64,000 bases of DNA from Torreya grandis (Eukaryota > Streptophyta > Pinopsida > Cupressales > Taxaceae): the NCBI GenBank assembly GCA_037957365.1, contig JARHVA010000251.1, positions 1,013,501-1,077,500 of the forward strand, given 5' to 3'. The notes beneath the pieces were generated by a model. That model ran no database searches. It saw only the letters and a list, made by a program, of their open reading frames with translations, and was not told the DNA's origin. Both the position numbers and the translations under genes were made by a program. Numbering within the stretch: position 1 is the first letter of the stretch; each line of letters opens with the position of its first letter. Positions 20,743-31,175 of the stretch are shown here, piece after piece.

Positions 20743-22179
20743 CTAACAGTAGAATGGTCACAAATGTAATGCATTAAGAGGCTCAGGTTCTAGTCGTCCA
20801 TCGAGAGAAGACAAATGATACATCCCTGATCCATACTTGTGCATGATAATGAAAGGTCTGAGCTAATTAGGGGAAAACTTGCCTCATTTACTTCGCTCCA
20901 TATTAGTCACATGCTGATTCTCTTTGAGGACGAGGTCTCTGATATTGAAATCTCGTTCTCACAGATTTTTGTCATAGGCTCGCTTGATGCAATTTTGATA
21001 GACATGGAGATGATTGAGGGCAGCAAGATGACGCTTGTCAAGTAGCTCAAGTTGAGCTAAGTGATCTTGATGAAATTCATCATTAGAGAGAATGTCATGT
21101 AGGGAGATGCGGAGAGACAAGATCTATACTTCGAGAGGTAGGACAGCCTCTGTTCTGTACACAAGTGAGAAAGGGGTAGCACCCATGGAGGTTCGAATGC
21201 TAGTGCGGTAGGCCCACAAAGCGAAGGGAATGTGAATATGCCAATCCTTTCCAATGTTGTTGACCACTTTCATGAGAATTTTAGTCAAGATTTTGTTGGA
21301 AGCCTCAGCCTGCCCATTTGCTTGTGGGTAGTAAGGCGAAGAGAAACTGAGCTTGATGCTAAATGAGTTGCAGAGTTTTTGGATAGTCTTGTTTTTGAAG
21401 GACTTGCCATTATTGGTGATGATTTTATGAGGGACACCAAAGCGGCAGATGATGTGGTTGTTGATGAAGTCAACGATCTTGTCAGCTTTTGTGGAGATGA
21501 GAGGAATGGCTTCCACCCACTTGGTGAAATACTTGATGGCAGTGATGATGGATTGATGATGAAGAGACGAATGAGGGTTAATCTCACCGATGAGATCTAA
21601 GCCCCACTGAGAAAAAGGCCAGAAATCTTAAGTGACTTGTAAGGCATGACTAGGAAGATGAAGCAAGTTAGAGTGTTGCTGACACTTGATGCAACGCAGA
21701 ACATAGTCGCTATAGTCTTAATGAAGGGTGGGCCAATAATAGCCCAGATGAAGGATGCGCTTGGCAACCGAATTCCCACTAAAATGTCTGCCACAAATCT
21801 CGTCGTGGACTTGCTTAATGGCCTAAGATGTTTCAGTGGAGGTGAGACAGCGAAGAAGGAGGCCATCAAAGCCTCGCTTATAGAGAAGACCCCCTAGCAT
21901 GGTATAGCGAGCGGTATGCTTGATAAAAGCTTGCTGTGCATTGTTAGAGAGGTTGGGAGGAATGACAGAAAAAGATAAGTAGTCCACAAGTTGCTTATAC
22001 CAAACATCTCATGGGCTAGAGTCTATAGTGTTGACATGATTAATGTTAGGAGAGATATAAGAAGGCAATGGCATAAGATGCACTGTGACAAAAAGTTTGG
22101 ACGCAGATGAGGAAGATGGGATATGGGAAGTGAGAGAAGCCATGGTGTCAGTAAACTTATTCATGGATCGAGGAACAGT
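20743..22179 (-). pseudogene. Integrase of element D
   Basis: Same frame as the RNase H domains, with stops. The zinc-binding region is near 21830-21690 (VHDEICGRHF then LRCIKCQQHSN, an H-x-H-x-C-x2-C arrangement). The core starts at WGLDLIGEI near 21600; KWVEAIPLI near 21520; IITNNGKSF near 21417, where the second catalytic Asp is Asn; YYPQANGQAEASNKIL near 21330 with the catalytic Glu. The C-terminal part reads AQLELLDKRHLAALNHL, RDLVLKEN and YGSGMYHLSSLDGRLEPEPL, then a TAG at 20745-20743. TAG and TGA replace Gln, Arg and Trp at several points. It would insert element cDNA. Confidence 0.92.
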
Positions 22180-22554
22180 CTACAAGAGGTAATGGTCAAA
22201 AGATGCAAGGAGAATGTCAGCACAATTTTTGTACCTTTGCAAAATTTCATTTTTATAGAGGTATGAACCGTTGACCTGATTGACAACAAGCTGCAAGTCA
22301 CCAAAGATGTTGATGGACTTGATGTTGAGAAAGAGGGTGGTTTGAAGTCCCAAAATTAAGGCCTCGTATTCAGCCATATTATTGGTATAATTAAAGTCGA
22401 GCTTGAAAGACAAAGGCATGGGCTCACCATCGAGTGGGATGAGAATGACTCCCGCATCCCCACCAAGTTGACATTTGGAGCCATCAAAGAACATGGTCAT
22501 TTGGTAGACAATGTCATCGATGGAAAATGCAGCGATAGACTCGTCAGGAAACTC
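22180..22554 (-). pseudogene. Second, archaeal-type RNase H of element D (Tat hallmark)
   Basis: In frame with the upstream RNase H and with integrase. Catalytic acids are visible in order: MFFDGS near 22494, NMAEYEAL near 22375, FGDLQLVVNQ near 22305, with the C-terminal part FDHYLL by 22180. An open stretch of 106 codons covers most of it. This extra RNase H, of the class found in archaea and plants, marks the Tat clade of Ty3/gypsy. It would remove the RNA strand during reverse transcription. It is the best-preserved enzyme in the window. Confidence 0.9.
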
Positions 22555-23089
22555 GCACTACAAAGGTTGATTATTGGGAAGAGGGGCATCTGCCAGTTGA
22601 TCAGCGATGGTTTGCCCCTTGATAGATTTTTGTTGGATGAATTCGAGGTTAAACTCAGCAAGCAGCATGAGCCACCGAGCCATACGTTGATGTTGATATG
22701 GCTTGGAGTGCATATACTTAAGAGGGTCAGTGTGAGTGATGACAAAGGTTTTGTGGTTAAGAAGATAGTGGCGGAGCTTGGTAGCAGTAAAGACTAATGC
22801 CAAATAGAGTTTCTTGGTATGAGTATACCAAGTTTCATAGTCAACCAGTGTTCGGCTGATATAGTAGACCGCTTGCTCACGGTGATGCTCATCTCGGTGC
22901 GTGATCATGGCACCTAAGGAATGGTTGGTGACAAAGATATAAAGGTAAAAGGGTTGATCATCTTTAGGTAGAATGAGGACTAGTGGAGAGACTAGATAGC
23001 ATTTAAGGGCTTCAAAAGCCTCTTGACAGTCCTTATCCCATGTAAAAGAGACGTCCTTCTTAAGGAGATGATGAAAAGGTCGGCAGTGG
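22555..23089 (-). pseudogene. First (retroviral-position) RNase H of element D, degenerate
   Basis: In the same frame as the RT core. It contains the RT connection CQEAFEALKC, then FVTNHSLGAMI where an active RNase H has a DAS-type acid motif, then QAVYYISRTLVDYETWYTHT, KKLYLALVFTATKLRHYL and ITHTDPLKYMHSKP near 22690, ending ADQLADAP. The first catalytic Asp is not visible. Loss of activity in this domain alongside gain of a second RNase H is known for Tat elements. Confidence 0.85.
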
Positions 23090-23959
23090 TCAGAAAGCTA
23101 TGAGATGAAATAGTGAATGGACTAGAGCTTCCCTTGTAGACTATGAAGCTACTTGAGATTGGTCAGGGGTGGCATCTCGAGGATAGCGTGGATCTTGGCA
23201 GGATCTATCTCGATGCCATGAAAATAAACGATAAAGCTGAGAAGTTTGCCAGAGAGGACCCCAAAGACACATTTCTTGGGGTTAAGGTAGACATTGTATT
23301 GAAGAAGGCAAGAGAAGATGATTTTGAGAATGGTCAAATGGTCACGGCGAAGCTTAGACTTGCTGAGAAGGTCATCCACATAGTCCTCCATGATTTTATG
23401 GAGGAGATCGTGGAAAATGTAGGTCATGGCACATTGATATGTGGTGCCTGCATTCTTCAAGCTGAAAGGCATGACTCGATAGCAGAAATTCCCCTATGGG
23501 GTAATGAAAGTGGTCTTATGCTAATCTTCCAGAGCAATCAGGATTTGATTATATCCTAAAACCCCATCCATGAGAGATAGCATCTCATGGCCAGCCGTGA
23601 GATCAACAAGCTAGTCAATTTTAGGAAGAGGAAAGTCATCTTTGGGACAAGCTAGGTTAAGGTCGCGATAGTCTATGCAGATCTAGATCCCCCTAGTCGC
23701 CTTGGTGATTGGGACGATGTTAGAGACCCACTGTGGATAATCAATGGGCTGGATGAAGGAGACAGAATGAGGTGCTGAAGCTCTTCTTTGACAAGGAGGG
23801 CAACGTGAGGATGCATCTTTTGAAGCTTTTGCCTAACAAGCTTAGCTTTTGGTTTGGTGACAATGTTATGGGTAGCGATGGTGGGGTTGATGCCAAGCAT
23901 GTCATGGTAGGTCCAGGCAAAGGCCTTGCTATGGTCTGAGAGGAACTGGGTATAGTCAA
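23090..23959 (-). pseudogene. Reverse transcriptase of element D
   Basis: The N-terminal part is in the gag frame (IVTKPKAKLVRQKLQKMHPH near 23860). A frame break near 23765 is followed by FIQPIDYPQWVSNIVPITK, CIDYRDLNLACPKDDFPLP, LMDGVLGYNQI, MPFSLKNAGTTYQ and the catalytic EDYVDDLLSKSK near 23370, then KKCVFGV. Both the LMD and YVDD acids are retained. TAG stops stand at I-x-QLVD, LEDx-HK and TPx-GNFCY, where relatives have Gln, Gln and Trp. It is intact enough to assign to Ty3/gypsy but not translatable. Confidence 0.93.
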
Positions 23960-24929
23960 GCTACTCTTGAGTGTCTAAATATTGTCTAATCTTTAAGACA
24001 TGAGGAACATCAGAAGAAGGGAGGTTGATATCAATGGTTGATTCATTTAACATAACCTAGGTCTCAGAAGGGAGAGAGCGCTGGATGAAAGAATTGTCGG
24101 CGCCCATGTAGGAAAGAATGGTGTCATCATCAATGCAGTGGACAGTGTGAATGGTTGCCGACTCATCTTCTACCATGCTGGGAAAAATGAGAGGGAGAGA
24201 CCTGGACACCCCATTGAGCTGATAAGTCAAGGGTTCCAAGCGGATGGTGTTTATGGAAAAAAAACTAGGAGGGATGGAAACCACCAACTCCGTAGGTGAA
24301 GGAGGAGGAATGGGTGAGCCTGGAGGAGATTGGTCAATGGTTGGTTTAGGACAAAGGTCTGTAGGGGTCTGAGTGGGGTCGTGATATCCCAGGCCATACC
24401 GTTTCTTGGCATCGTCATCATTGAGCAGTTTGATGGGCTGATGGGAGCCCTGCTTATAGCGTCCGAAGCCAAAACCCTTCCATGCACACCTGTAGAGGTA
24501 AATGTGTGTAAAGGTGGGGTTGCCAAGAAATGAGAAGTCTGATGTGAAAGGTTGAGGTGAAGAAAGAGGATTGCAATCAATAGGAGCTTGATCAAGCCCC
24601 CCATAGACAAGGTTGGTTCAGAGGTGAGGAGGACCATAAGGTACGATCATCCCAATCCGATGGTCGTAACTAGGGTTGTGATGAAGGTGTCCATACTCTT
24701 GTGGAGTTTGGAACATGTCTAAGGCCAGGAAGTGATATTCCCCCAATGAAAGTCTTTAGAAGATGTCTTCCATGGGATCTATGGTCATCACTTGAAGGGG
24801 AAGTGTGAGGGTGACCGTTGGTTGCGAACTGGTTGAAGCTTCTGCAGATGGAGGTGGTGTCAAGATTGATGGCTTGATAGGAATGAGAACATCATTTGGA
24901 CGGTAGGTGGTGTTACAAGTTTTGAAGGG
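23960..24929 (-). pseudogene. Protease-RT linker of D with a G-patch-like motif
   Basis: Same frame as protease. The motif WKGFGFGRYKQGSHQPI lies at 24482-24432, followed after a short gap by RYGLGY; this resembles a G-patch (glycine-rich nucleic-acid-binding motif, GxGLGxxxQGxxxPI). Pro-rich and acidic segments follow (EDESATIHTVHCIDDDTILS near 24160), then the RT lead-in. Element E has a matching motif at the same place. The role is inferred: possibly RNA binding by the protease or RT. Confidence 0.6.
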
Positions 24930-25433
24930 TGAAGGGTCAGTGGGAATGGTATAGACTTGCCCATCGTGCTCAAATTTCACACAATGGTGCAGGGTGGAGG
25001 GGACACAGGCCATGGCACGGATCCAGGGTCAGCCTAGCAAGATGTTGTATTGAAACTCTCCTTCGATGATATAGAAGAACTCCAGGACTGTGCATGGACC
25101 AATGCAAATGTGAAGGATGATTGTGCCAATGGTCGTGGTAGTGGTGTCATTAAAGGAACACAAGATTGTGTCAGTTTTGGAGATGCAATTCTTGGGAAGA
25201 GCCAACTGTTCAAAGGCATGGGTGGAGATAATGTTGATGCTAGCACCTCCATCGATCATAATGCATTTAATGCGTGTCTGATCAACATAGGTAGTGATGA
25301 AGAGGGTAGCATCCTGATCTTCCGTGTTGGATGTGGGAATCTCAGAATCACTGAATGTGATGGAGGCAATAGGGGCTAAAGAGTGGACAAGGGTAGTAAG
25401 TGGTTGGGGGTCCTGGGATTGAACCTCCACTAC
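24930..25433 (-). pseudogene. Aspartic protease of element D
   Basis: In the gag frame. The active-site motif IMIDGGASINIIS lies near 25253-25215 (the DGGA form is common in this lineage), followed by the flap-like region and YNILLG near 25035, one TAG, then PWIRAMACVPSTLHHCVKFE, the usual LLGRPWI...PSTLHQ-like end. The catalytic Asp is present. It would cleave the Gag-Pol precursor. Apart from the TAG after LLG, the frame is open for 133 codons. Confidence 0.9.
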
Positions 25434-27110
25434 CTACAGGGCTCTGATGTGGGCTTGATGATGTTGGGGTGAGGTTTGGATGAGGTCATAAAGGGACATC
25501 TTCACAGGCATCTGGTGAATTTGTTTCAATATAGAGTCATGAATTGCCCCTGAAGAGGAAGAAGAAGAGGGTTGAGGCGCGCCAAGGTTAAAAATCTTAG
25601 GCTTGGGCGGTTGAGGTGGCTGGATGAAAGGGTAAGTCCAAGGAATGGCAGCTTTTTCCTTCACCTTGTCCTTTTGTGACCTGGTGGTTATGTGAACGGC
25701 ATTGATTTCGAAGATAGGGGGTGAAGGAGATGAAGGGATCGTGGTCTGCTGATGAGATGTTGATGGGTCTGAAGAGGTCAGAGGGTTATGAGAAGGAGTC
25801 AGGGGTTGGTCGAGAGTGTCCTCAAATAAAAGAGTGTCTTTCTCTAGATAGCGGCAAATGACGGTCTTGACGGCACAGTAAGTCTCGGTATCGTGTCCTG
25901 ACGTATGATGATATAAGCAAATTTTTGTGTCATCGAACCAGGAAGGCTTAGACCTGAGAGGTTGGAAGGGCCTGATGGGTGGAAGGGTTATGCTAGAAGT
26001 TTGCAAAATTCGATGCAAGATCAAAGAGTATGAGCCCACTAAAGGGTCCGTGCTCGTCGATGTGTGCGATACTGGTGACTTTTGCTTGGGCGGAGTCAGA
26101 GGAGGCTTTCGTACCACCTTTTGGATTGACAGTGCAGTGACAGGTGGAGATGGTACTTTCTTCATGAGAGGTACTTCTCTTTTGGGAGAGGGTAGGCTAG
26201 TGGTAGGCAAAGGAAGCAAAGGAGGCAACTGGTTTTGATTAAAAGTCAGAGTGGGTAGGACTCTAGTCATGGTTGAAGGATGGGGGCCCAAAATGGAGGG
26301 CAATGATGATGAAGGAGGAGGCATTCACCTCTGTGGTTTAGCAGTCTTTTATGACTTGGGTTGAAGACTACTATTGGTCAAGGTCTGGTCTAGGTCCACC
26401 TTCACTTGCGAATGAGTGAGGTTGAAGACAGGGCGAATGCCAAGTGACTTGATAGGTTTAGATGGGGTAGATGCGGGTTTTGGTTTTGATGGGGTTAGTT
26501 GAGGCTTAGAAATGGGAGTCTAGTTTTTGTTAAAGGTCTTGGGAGATTTCACCATGGGAGGATTAGCTGCATGAGATGAGAGGGCACGGGCATGTTGAAG
26601 AGCTGTGAGACGTTCCCACAATCCCTGATGCTCCACTTTCCTAGAAGGGGGAAGTTTGAGTTTCTCCACTAGTCAAGAAAATGGCTAAGAAGATGTGGGA
26701 TGAGGTTTGGGTTCTTGAGAAGATGTGGATGGTTGTGGGGTTGAAGATGAGACTGGTGTAGCAGTCTTAGACCCAAGGCATGATGGAGTCGTGATAGGTT
26801 CGTCTGTGGTTGGAGACAAAGGAGAGGTAGGTTCTTCCCTGGGTGGAGAAGAAACTAGAGAATGAGGCTCCTCAAGCGGGTAAAGAGTAGGGATGATTGT
26901 GCCCTCCACTTGCGATCGAGGAGTAGGAAGGGTTAGGTCCTCCATGGGCAGCAGGAAGGAGGATGGTGAAACTAGCGGTGCTGGTAAGGTCGAGGCATCC
27001 TCCAAGATGAGAGAGGCTGACGGAGAACTAATCAGAGAAAGAGGTTTGTCCACATGTGATGGACTGATGGATGGACTCACCTCTTGATGTTGGTTGGAAA
27101 TGAAGGGTGA
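25434..27110 (-). pseudogene. Gag-protease linker of D: Pro/Ser-rich region and duplicated zinc-knuckle module
   Basis: In frame with gag and protease. Residues from 27080 to about 26690 are Pro/Ser/Thr-rich (131 codons open). The open stretch 26324-25434 contains a second module: SYSLILHRILQTSSITLPPI, then PSWFDDTKICLYHHTSGHDT and a closing Cys four codons later (knuckle at 25875-25919, C-x2-H-x4-H-x5-C), then LEKDTLLFED. The first module reads SYASVLEKLIKQGVLNLPQI, a knuckle, then LEKGDLILDN. The two are clearly related, about 1.4 kb apart. One Tyr in the second knuckle adds a residue before the last Cys. The linker looks partly duplicated; what two knuckles would do is unknown. Confidence 0.75.
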
Positions 27111-27269
27111 GACCGTATTGACTATTCATATATTGTGTTCATGAATGTTGTTAGTCAAGGTCTAGATATTGTTCTGAGTTGGTGGATGATTTGGGAATGG
27201 TTGCTTGAAGATGTCGATGCCCTGATCAGGTGGCGTATTGGGATTGTCGAGGATGAGGTCACCCTTTTC

Positions 27270-29065
27270 CAGCATGTCTTGGATGATGTTTTTAATGGTT
27301 TTACAGCTGCCTGTGTCATGTCCTTTAACACAGTGGTAGTTACAGAAGTCATTTTCCCTATACCACGCAGGGATGGCGCATGAGGGATCAAATTATGGAG
27401 GTGGTCAGATCTGGGGGAGATTGAGGACCCCTTGTTTGATGAGTTTTTCTAGCACAGACGCGTATGATTCTCTGAGTGGAGTATACTGTCACTGTATGTA
27501 TCTCTACTAAAATTGGCGGGTGGCACTCTGAGATGTGGATGGCTCAGGCTGATTAGTTGAAGGCGAAGAGGAGGAAGATCTAATGACCACAGCATTTTTT
27601 GAAGCTTTAGATTTAGGATTAGATGAGGAAGGCTTAGAAGAGGGGTCATTGGTCTTGGAGTTGGGATTCTTGCTCTATAACATGACTTTATTCTCCTCGA
27701 TGGCACGTAACTCAAGTTTACGGGCCATTGTGAAGGCTTCGTCAAAAGTGCAGAAGGTCTGAACCCTCAAGGTGGAAGAAATATGTCTGGCACAGGCTTG
27801 GGAGAAAAGTTTAATAAGCTCAAGTTGGGGTAAAGAAAAGGAGAGTTGATTGATAAGGCCCCTCCATCAAGCAACAAAATCAGTAATGGATTTATCCTTG
27901 AATTGGCAGATAGAATAGAGGTCTGTGATTGAGACCTTCTTGGTGATGTTGATAGAGAAATGATCGAGGAAGAGCTAGGCCAACTGAGTGAACGTGAAGA
28001 GGGAATGGCTGGTAAGGGAGCTGTACTAGTCAGGCACAGCACCTAAGAGAGACATAGGAAACGTGCGTAAAAGCAACGCATCATCATGGGCGATAAGGTA
28101 ACAGGCATGTCTAAATGCCCATAAGTGTTGTTGTGGGTCTTCCTTGCTTTGAATATGAGAAAACTTAGGAAGTTCCCACTGGCTGGGATATGGTTGGATT
28201 GGGACGGAAGGATGGATGGGCTCGTTGCAAATTTGTTCGTATGAGAGAGTATTGCGTGAGCTGGAAATGGAGGTCTCTAGGCTGGACATCTTATCCATCA
28301 GCATTTTGATGATATCTACTGACAGATTGGTGGGTGGAGTGCCCCTAGATTGTAAGGTGCTTGAAAGAGGCTAGAAGAGGCATACGACATAGTCGATTAT
28401 ACCAGTAAGGGCGCAATGTATAGATGACTAGTCATAGGGATAGAAGAGAAGACTAAGGATGGTTGGGTAGAAGGCAAGGCTAGGCTCGATGTTGGCATGG
28501 GGGGTTGGTTAGTGGTAACATGGGCCAATGGATAGGTAGCCACCCTGGTGTTGATAGGGGCCAGGGTAGGCGGAATAGAGATGACCAGATTCTGAAAGGG
28601 GGTAGAAAGTGGTTGAGTGGGCTGAGGATGATAGGGGGTTGAAACCTCGGTGGAAGTGGGCCCAAAGATGGAGGGAGAGGCCACACTTGGATGGTTGGTC
28701 AAAGGCTGGTCATTGGTTGAGGCAATTGCCTGGGTGTCAAAAGGTTGAACTACGAACGTTGTTGATACGGCCGCAGTTTCGAGAAGAGAGGTTGGCATTC
28801 CGTAGATTGGATTGCCCAAGGAGTCTTGCATTCAGCTATTCACGAGATAGTGCTGCAAGGCTTTGACGTTGAGGTCCAAAAATCATGCAAAATCTTGGTC
28901 CCCTTCTGGGACAATAGGCGTCTAGGTCGGGGATGGTCTAGTAGGAGTTCTTTTAGTCTCTGAGTGGAACTCCATTATAGGACTGGTTATGGACGGGGTA
29001 GACGGAAGTGGGTGATGCCTCGCGTGATCGACTAGAGCCTTGGCTTGACTACGAGTCAGAACCAT
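27270..29065 (-). pseudogene. gag: Gag of element D, capsid region and first zinc knuckle
   Basis: The likely start is ATG at 29065 (MVLTRSQAKALVDHARHH). A Pro/Ser/Thr-rich N-terminal region follows to about 28400, then a capsid-like region at 28304-27760 (WELPKFSHIQSKEDPQQHLW, AFRHACYLIAHDDALLLRTF) typical of plant Ty3/gypsy gag, then a linker and a zinc knuckle CNYHCVKGHDTGSC at 27303-27344 (C-x2-H-x4-H-x4-C). The frame shifts once between about 28397 and 28304; from there the same frame runs through protease into the start of RT. Stops include TAG and TGA at Trp, Gln or Arg positions. Gag would form the particle that packages element RNA. Confidence 0.85.
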
Positions 29066-29857
29066 TCAAGGCAAGAAAGAATGTCCTCACAAGCTCAAAC
29101 AAGTAAATAAGAACAAAAAAGATGAAGAACACAAGCAGATCCTAAAATCCTAGGAGTAAATTATTAGGATTATAGTGGCTTATGCCTTAGAATGTGTGTA
29201 GAGGAAGATTGGCTTTTGAGTCGGGTCCTAGAAGAAGTAGTCTATGGATGGTTTTGGGTTAGTTATGGTGCTCAAGAAGTCTATGTTAGGTTTCGTACAA
29301 GGCCTGGTGCTAAGGAGCAAGCTCCCCTCACTTCACGAGTCCAGTGATAAGCTAGGCCCGCTTTGCCAAAATGTACTTCCCCTATAGATTAGACTCTGCC
29401 AGAGAACAGAGTGGGCTTTCCCCTTGGTGATGAAATCCAAGTAGGATCATCGGGATGGGTAAGGTATCTGCTGGGGGATGAAATCCCAGTCAGGCCTTGT
29501 CTCAGGTAAGTTAAGATGTTTGTTTTGTGCAAGTGGTTTGGTCGTGTAACATCAAGTGGACTAGATTAATTCAATATGCATTTATTAATTACTAAGTGTG
29601 GTCTAAGAAATGCAAGCAAACAAAGATGAAAGTGCAACGTGTTTTAAGCCCAAGTCAAAAGTTTGTTCGTATGAAGACGAATGGAGAAAAAGTCAAAGAA
29701 TATGAGTTTTGACTAGTCTGGAAGTGCAAGAAAGAAAAGAAAAGTTCTTTTTATCCCTGCTTATGATGTCGTTTAGAAGAGACAAAAGAGGCGAAAAGGA
29801 AGGAACCTAATGCACCTATATGAATGAAAGAAAGAAAGAACCCAAGGAAGGCCCTAG
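29066..29857 (-). other. Leader of element D between PBS and gag
   Basis: About 790 bases upstream of the gag ATG on -. No ORF of note. Short AAAGA-rich runs lie near the PBS (29824-29846). Confidence 0.6.
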
Positions 29858-29877
29858 GGTCCCACCGAGTGTGCCAG
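29858..29877 (-). other. Primer binding site of element D
   Basis: On - the sequence TGGCACACTCGGTGGGACC starts three bases inside the 5' LTR. Element C has nearly the same site. I do not assign the tRNA with confidence. Confidence 0.75.
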
Positions 29878-29879
29878 AA

Positions 29880-31170
29880 TGTTTCTACGCTAATTTCGCT
29901 TTCACATTCAAAAGATAGAAATGAGAAACTAAGAGATGGTCTAGGGTTAGAAGATACCCAGATATAGTCGTGCACACCGAAATCAGATGTTGGAAAGTAC
30001 TCCTCTTTGGCTGTGGAGGAATGACACCTGTAAAGAAAAAGAGACTAAACACGAAAAAATGTTAGACGAAGAGACAGTGGGCTGTCAAGCAAACGCTTGA
30101 TCCCTGAAGTATGAACACTTCCTTAAGGGACATCAACCCACTAATAAAAAGTAGAATATTTGACTGAAGTAGAAATAATGAAAGACAGAATGAAAGCAAA
30201 TAAAAGACAAAAAGCAGAATGCGTACCTAATATGCAGAAAACTACTCTGCATAATCACTGGTGTCAGTCTCTGTGCCAGCATCGGTCAGGGAAGGGAGCC
30301 GACGTCGGTTAAAGTGTCGATGTCGCTAGGGGTCATGACCGGCGTTGATCGGGTAATAGTTTTGGACAGGGTCTGGTCAGGTCTGGACAAGGTCTTAAGA
30401 TTTGCAAAAAGGTCAGATGTTTTGTCTGAGGGTTTGGGAAGCTGGTTTAGGAGTCAGAGGGATTGTTTGAGGGTTTGTACAGGGTTCTGGATAGAGTTAC
30501 AAACTGTATTTTCTAGACAGGGTGGATAAAGGTGATACGGGTGGAAATAAGGTCGGGGCTATGGTCTAACTCTAAATTTGGGTAATGACATCAAATAAAA
30601 AACAATAACCAGAGAGTAAAACAAAAACACAGAGCAAAGCTTACCTGTTATACGCTAAAGATAAAAGTCAGAGACATGATTGATGTTGTCACTATGTTGC
30701 AGAGCAAGATGACTGAAGCAAAATACCTGTACTAGAGAGAGAGAATGTGAGAGATTAGATGCAGATTGGTTGGATGCAAGAATTGGTTGATTGTTTGAAT
30801 GAAGAGGTTTGCTGATTGATACGAAGGAAGGTTTGATAATCGATCGAGAAATGGATTGGCAACCGAATGGATAACAGATAACGGTTCCTGCATTCGGGTC
30901 GAGAATGCAGTGTTAAAGATAACTGACGTCAGCAGGACTGCCGAAGTCAGCCGATAAGTGACTGACGTCGGTGACGTCGGCCAGGTTATGACCATCGTCG
31001 GCAGATGCAGAATGTGGACAAAGGCTAACTTTAGCTCTCTGCTCATTTTTACATGCTATCAGGGTCAAGGCTTGTGGGAAAATGGTCGACAGGGGTTAAA
31101 TAGGCATGGAAAACTAAAATGGGGGTTAAGGGGAGGACGACAAGGGTTAGACACAATTACGGTGTCTACA
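29880..31170 (-). repeat. Right LTR of element D (5' LTR in sense)
   Basis: 1,291 bp partner of the left LTR. The element's transcript would start inside it and run leftward. It contains GACGTC clusters at about 30245-30350 and 30920-31010, including a GACGTCGG doublet (30964-30980) that is single in the left LTR. Confidence 0.95.
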
Positions 31171-31175
31171 CTACG
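31171..31175. repeat. Target site duplication of D, right copy
   Basis: CTACG, identical to 14077-14081. The LTR of element C continues directly after it. Confidence 0.95.

Larger units (their letters stand above)
14082..31170 (-). mobile_element. Tat-lineage Ty3/gypsy retrotransposon D, complete structure with target duplication
   Basis: LTRs 14082-15370 and 29880-31170 are flanked by a perfect 5-base duplication CTACG (14077-14081, 31171-31175). The - strand order is LTR, PBS, gag, protease, G-patch-like linker, RT, RNase H, second RNase H, integrase, antisense ORF, hairpin repeats, PPT, LTR. The second (archaeal-type) RNase H and the antisense ORF between integrase and 3' LTR are hallmarks of Tat (Ogre/Retand-like) elements. 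Base composition is visibly richer in G+C than the surroundings, consistent with a younger insertion. In the first 125 or so bases of the LTR pair I count nine differences, all transitions. Confidence 0.95.

Noticed and set aside
22468..25379. Several + strand openings of 80-140 codons across pol of D
   Set aside because: Shadow frames opposite the RT, RNase H and protease motifs read on -.
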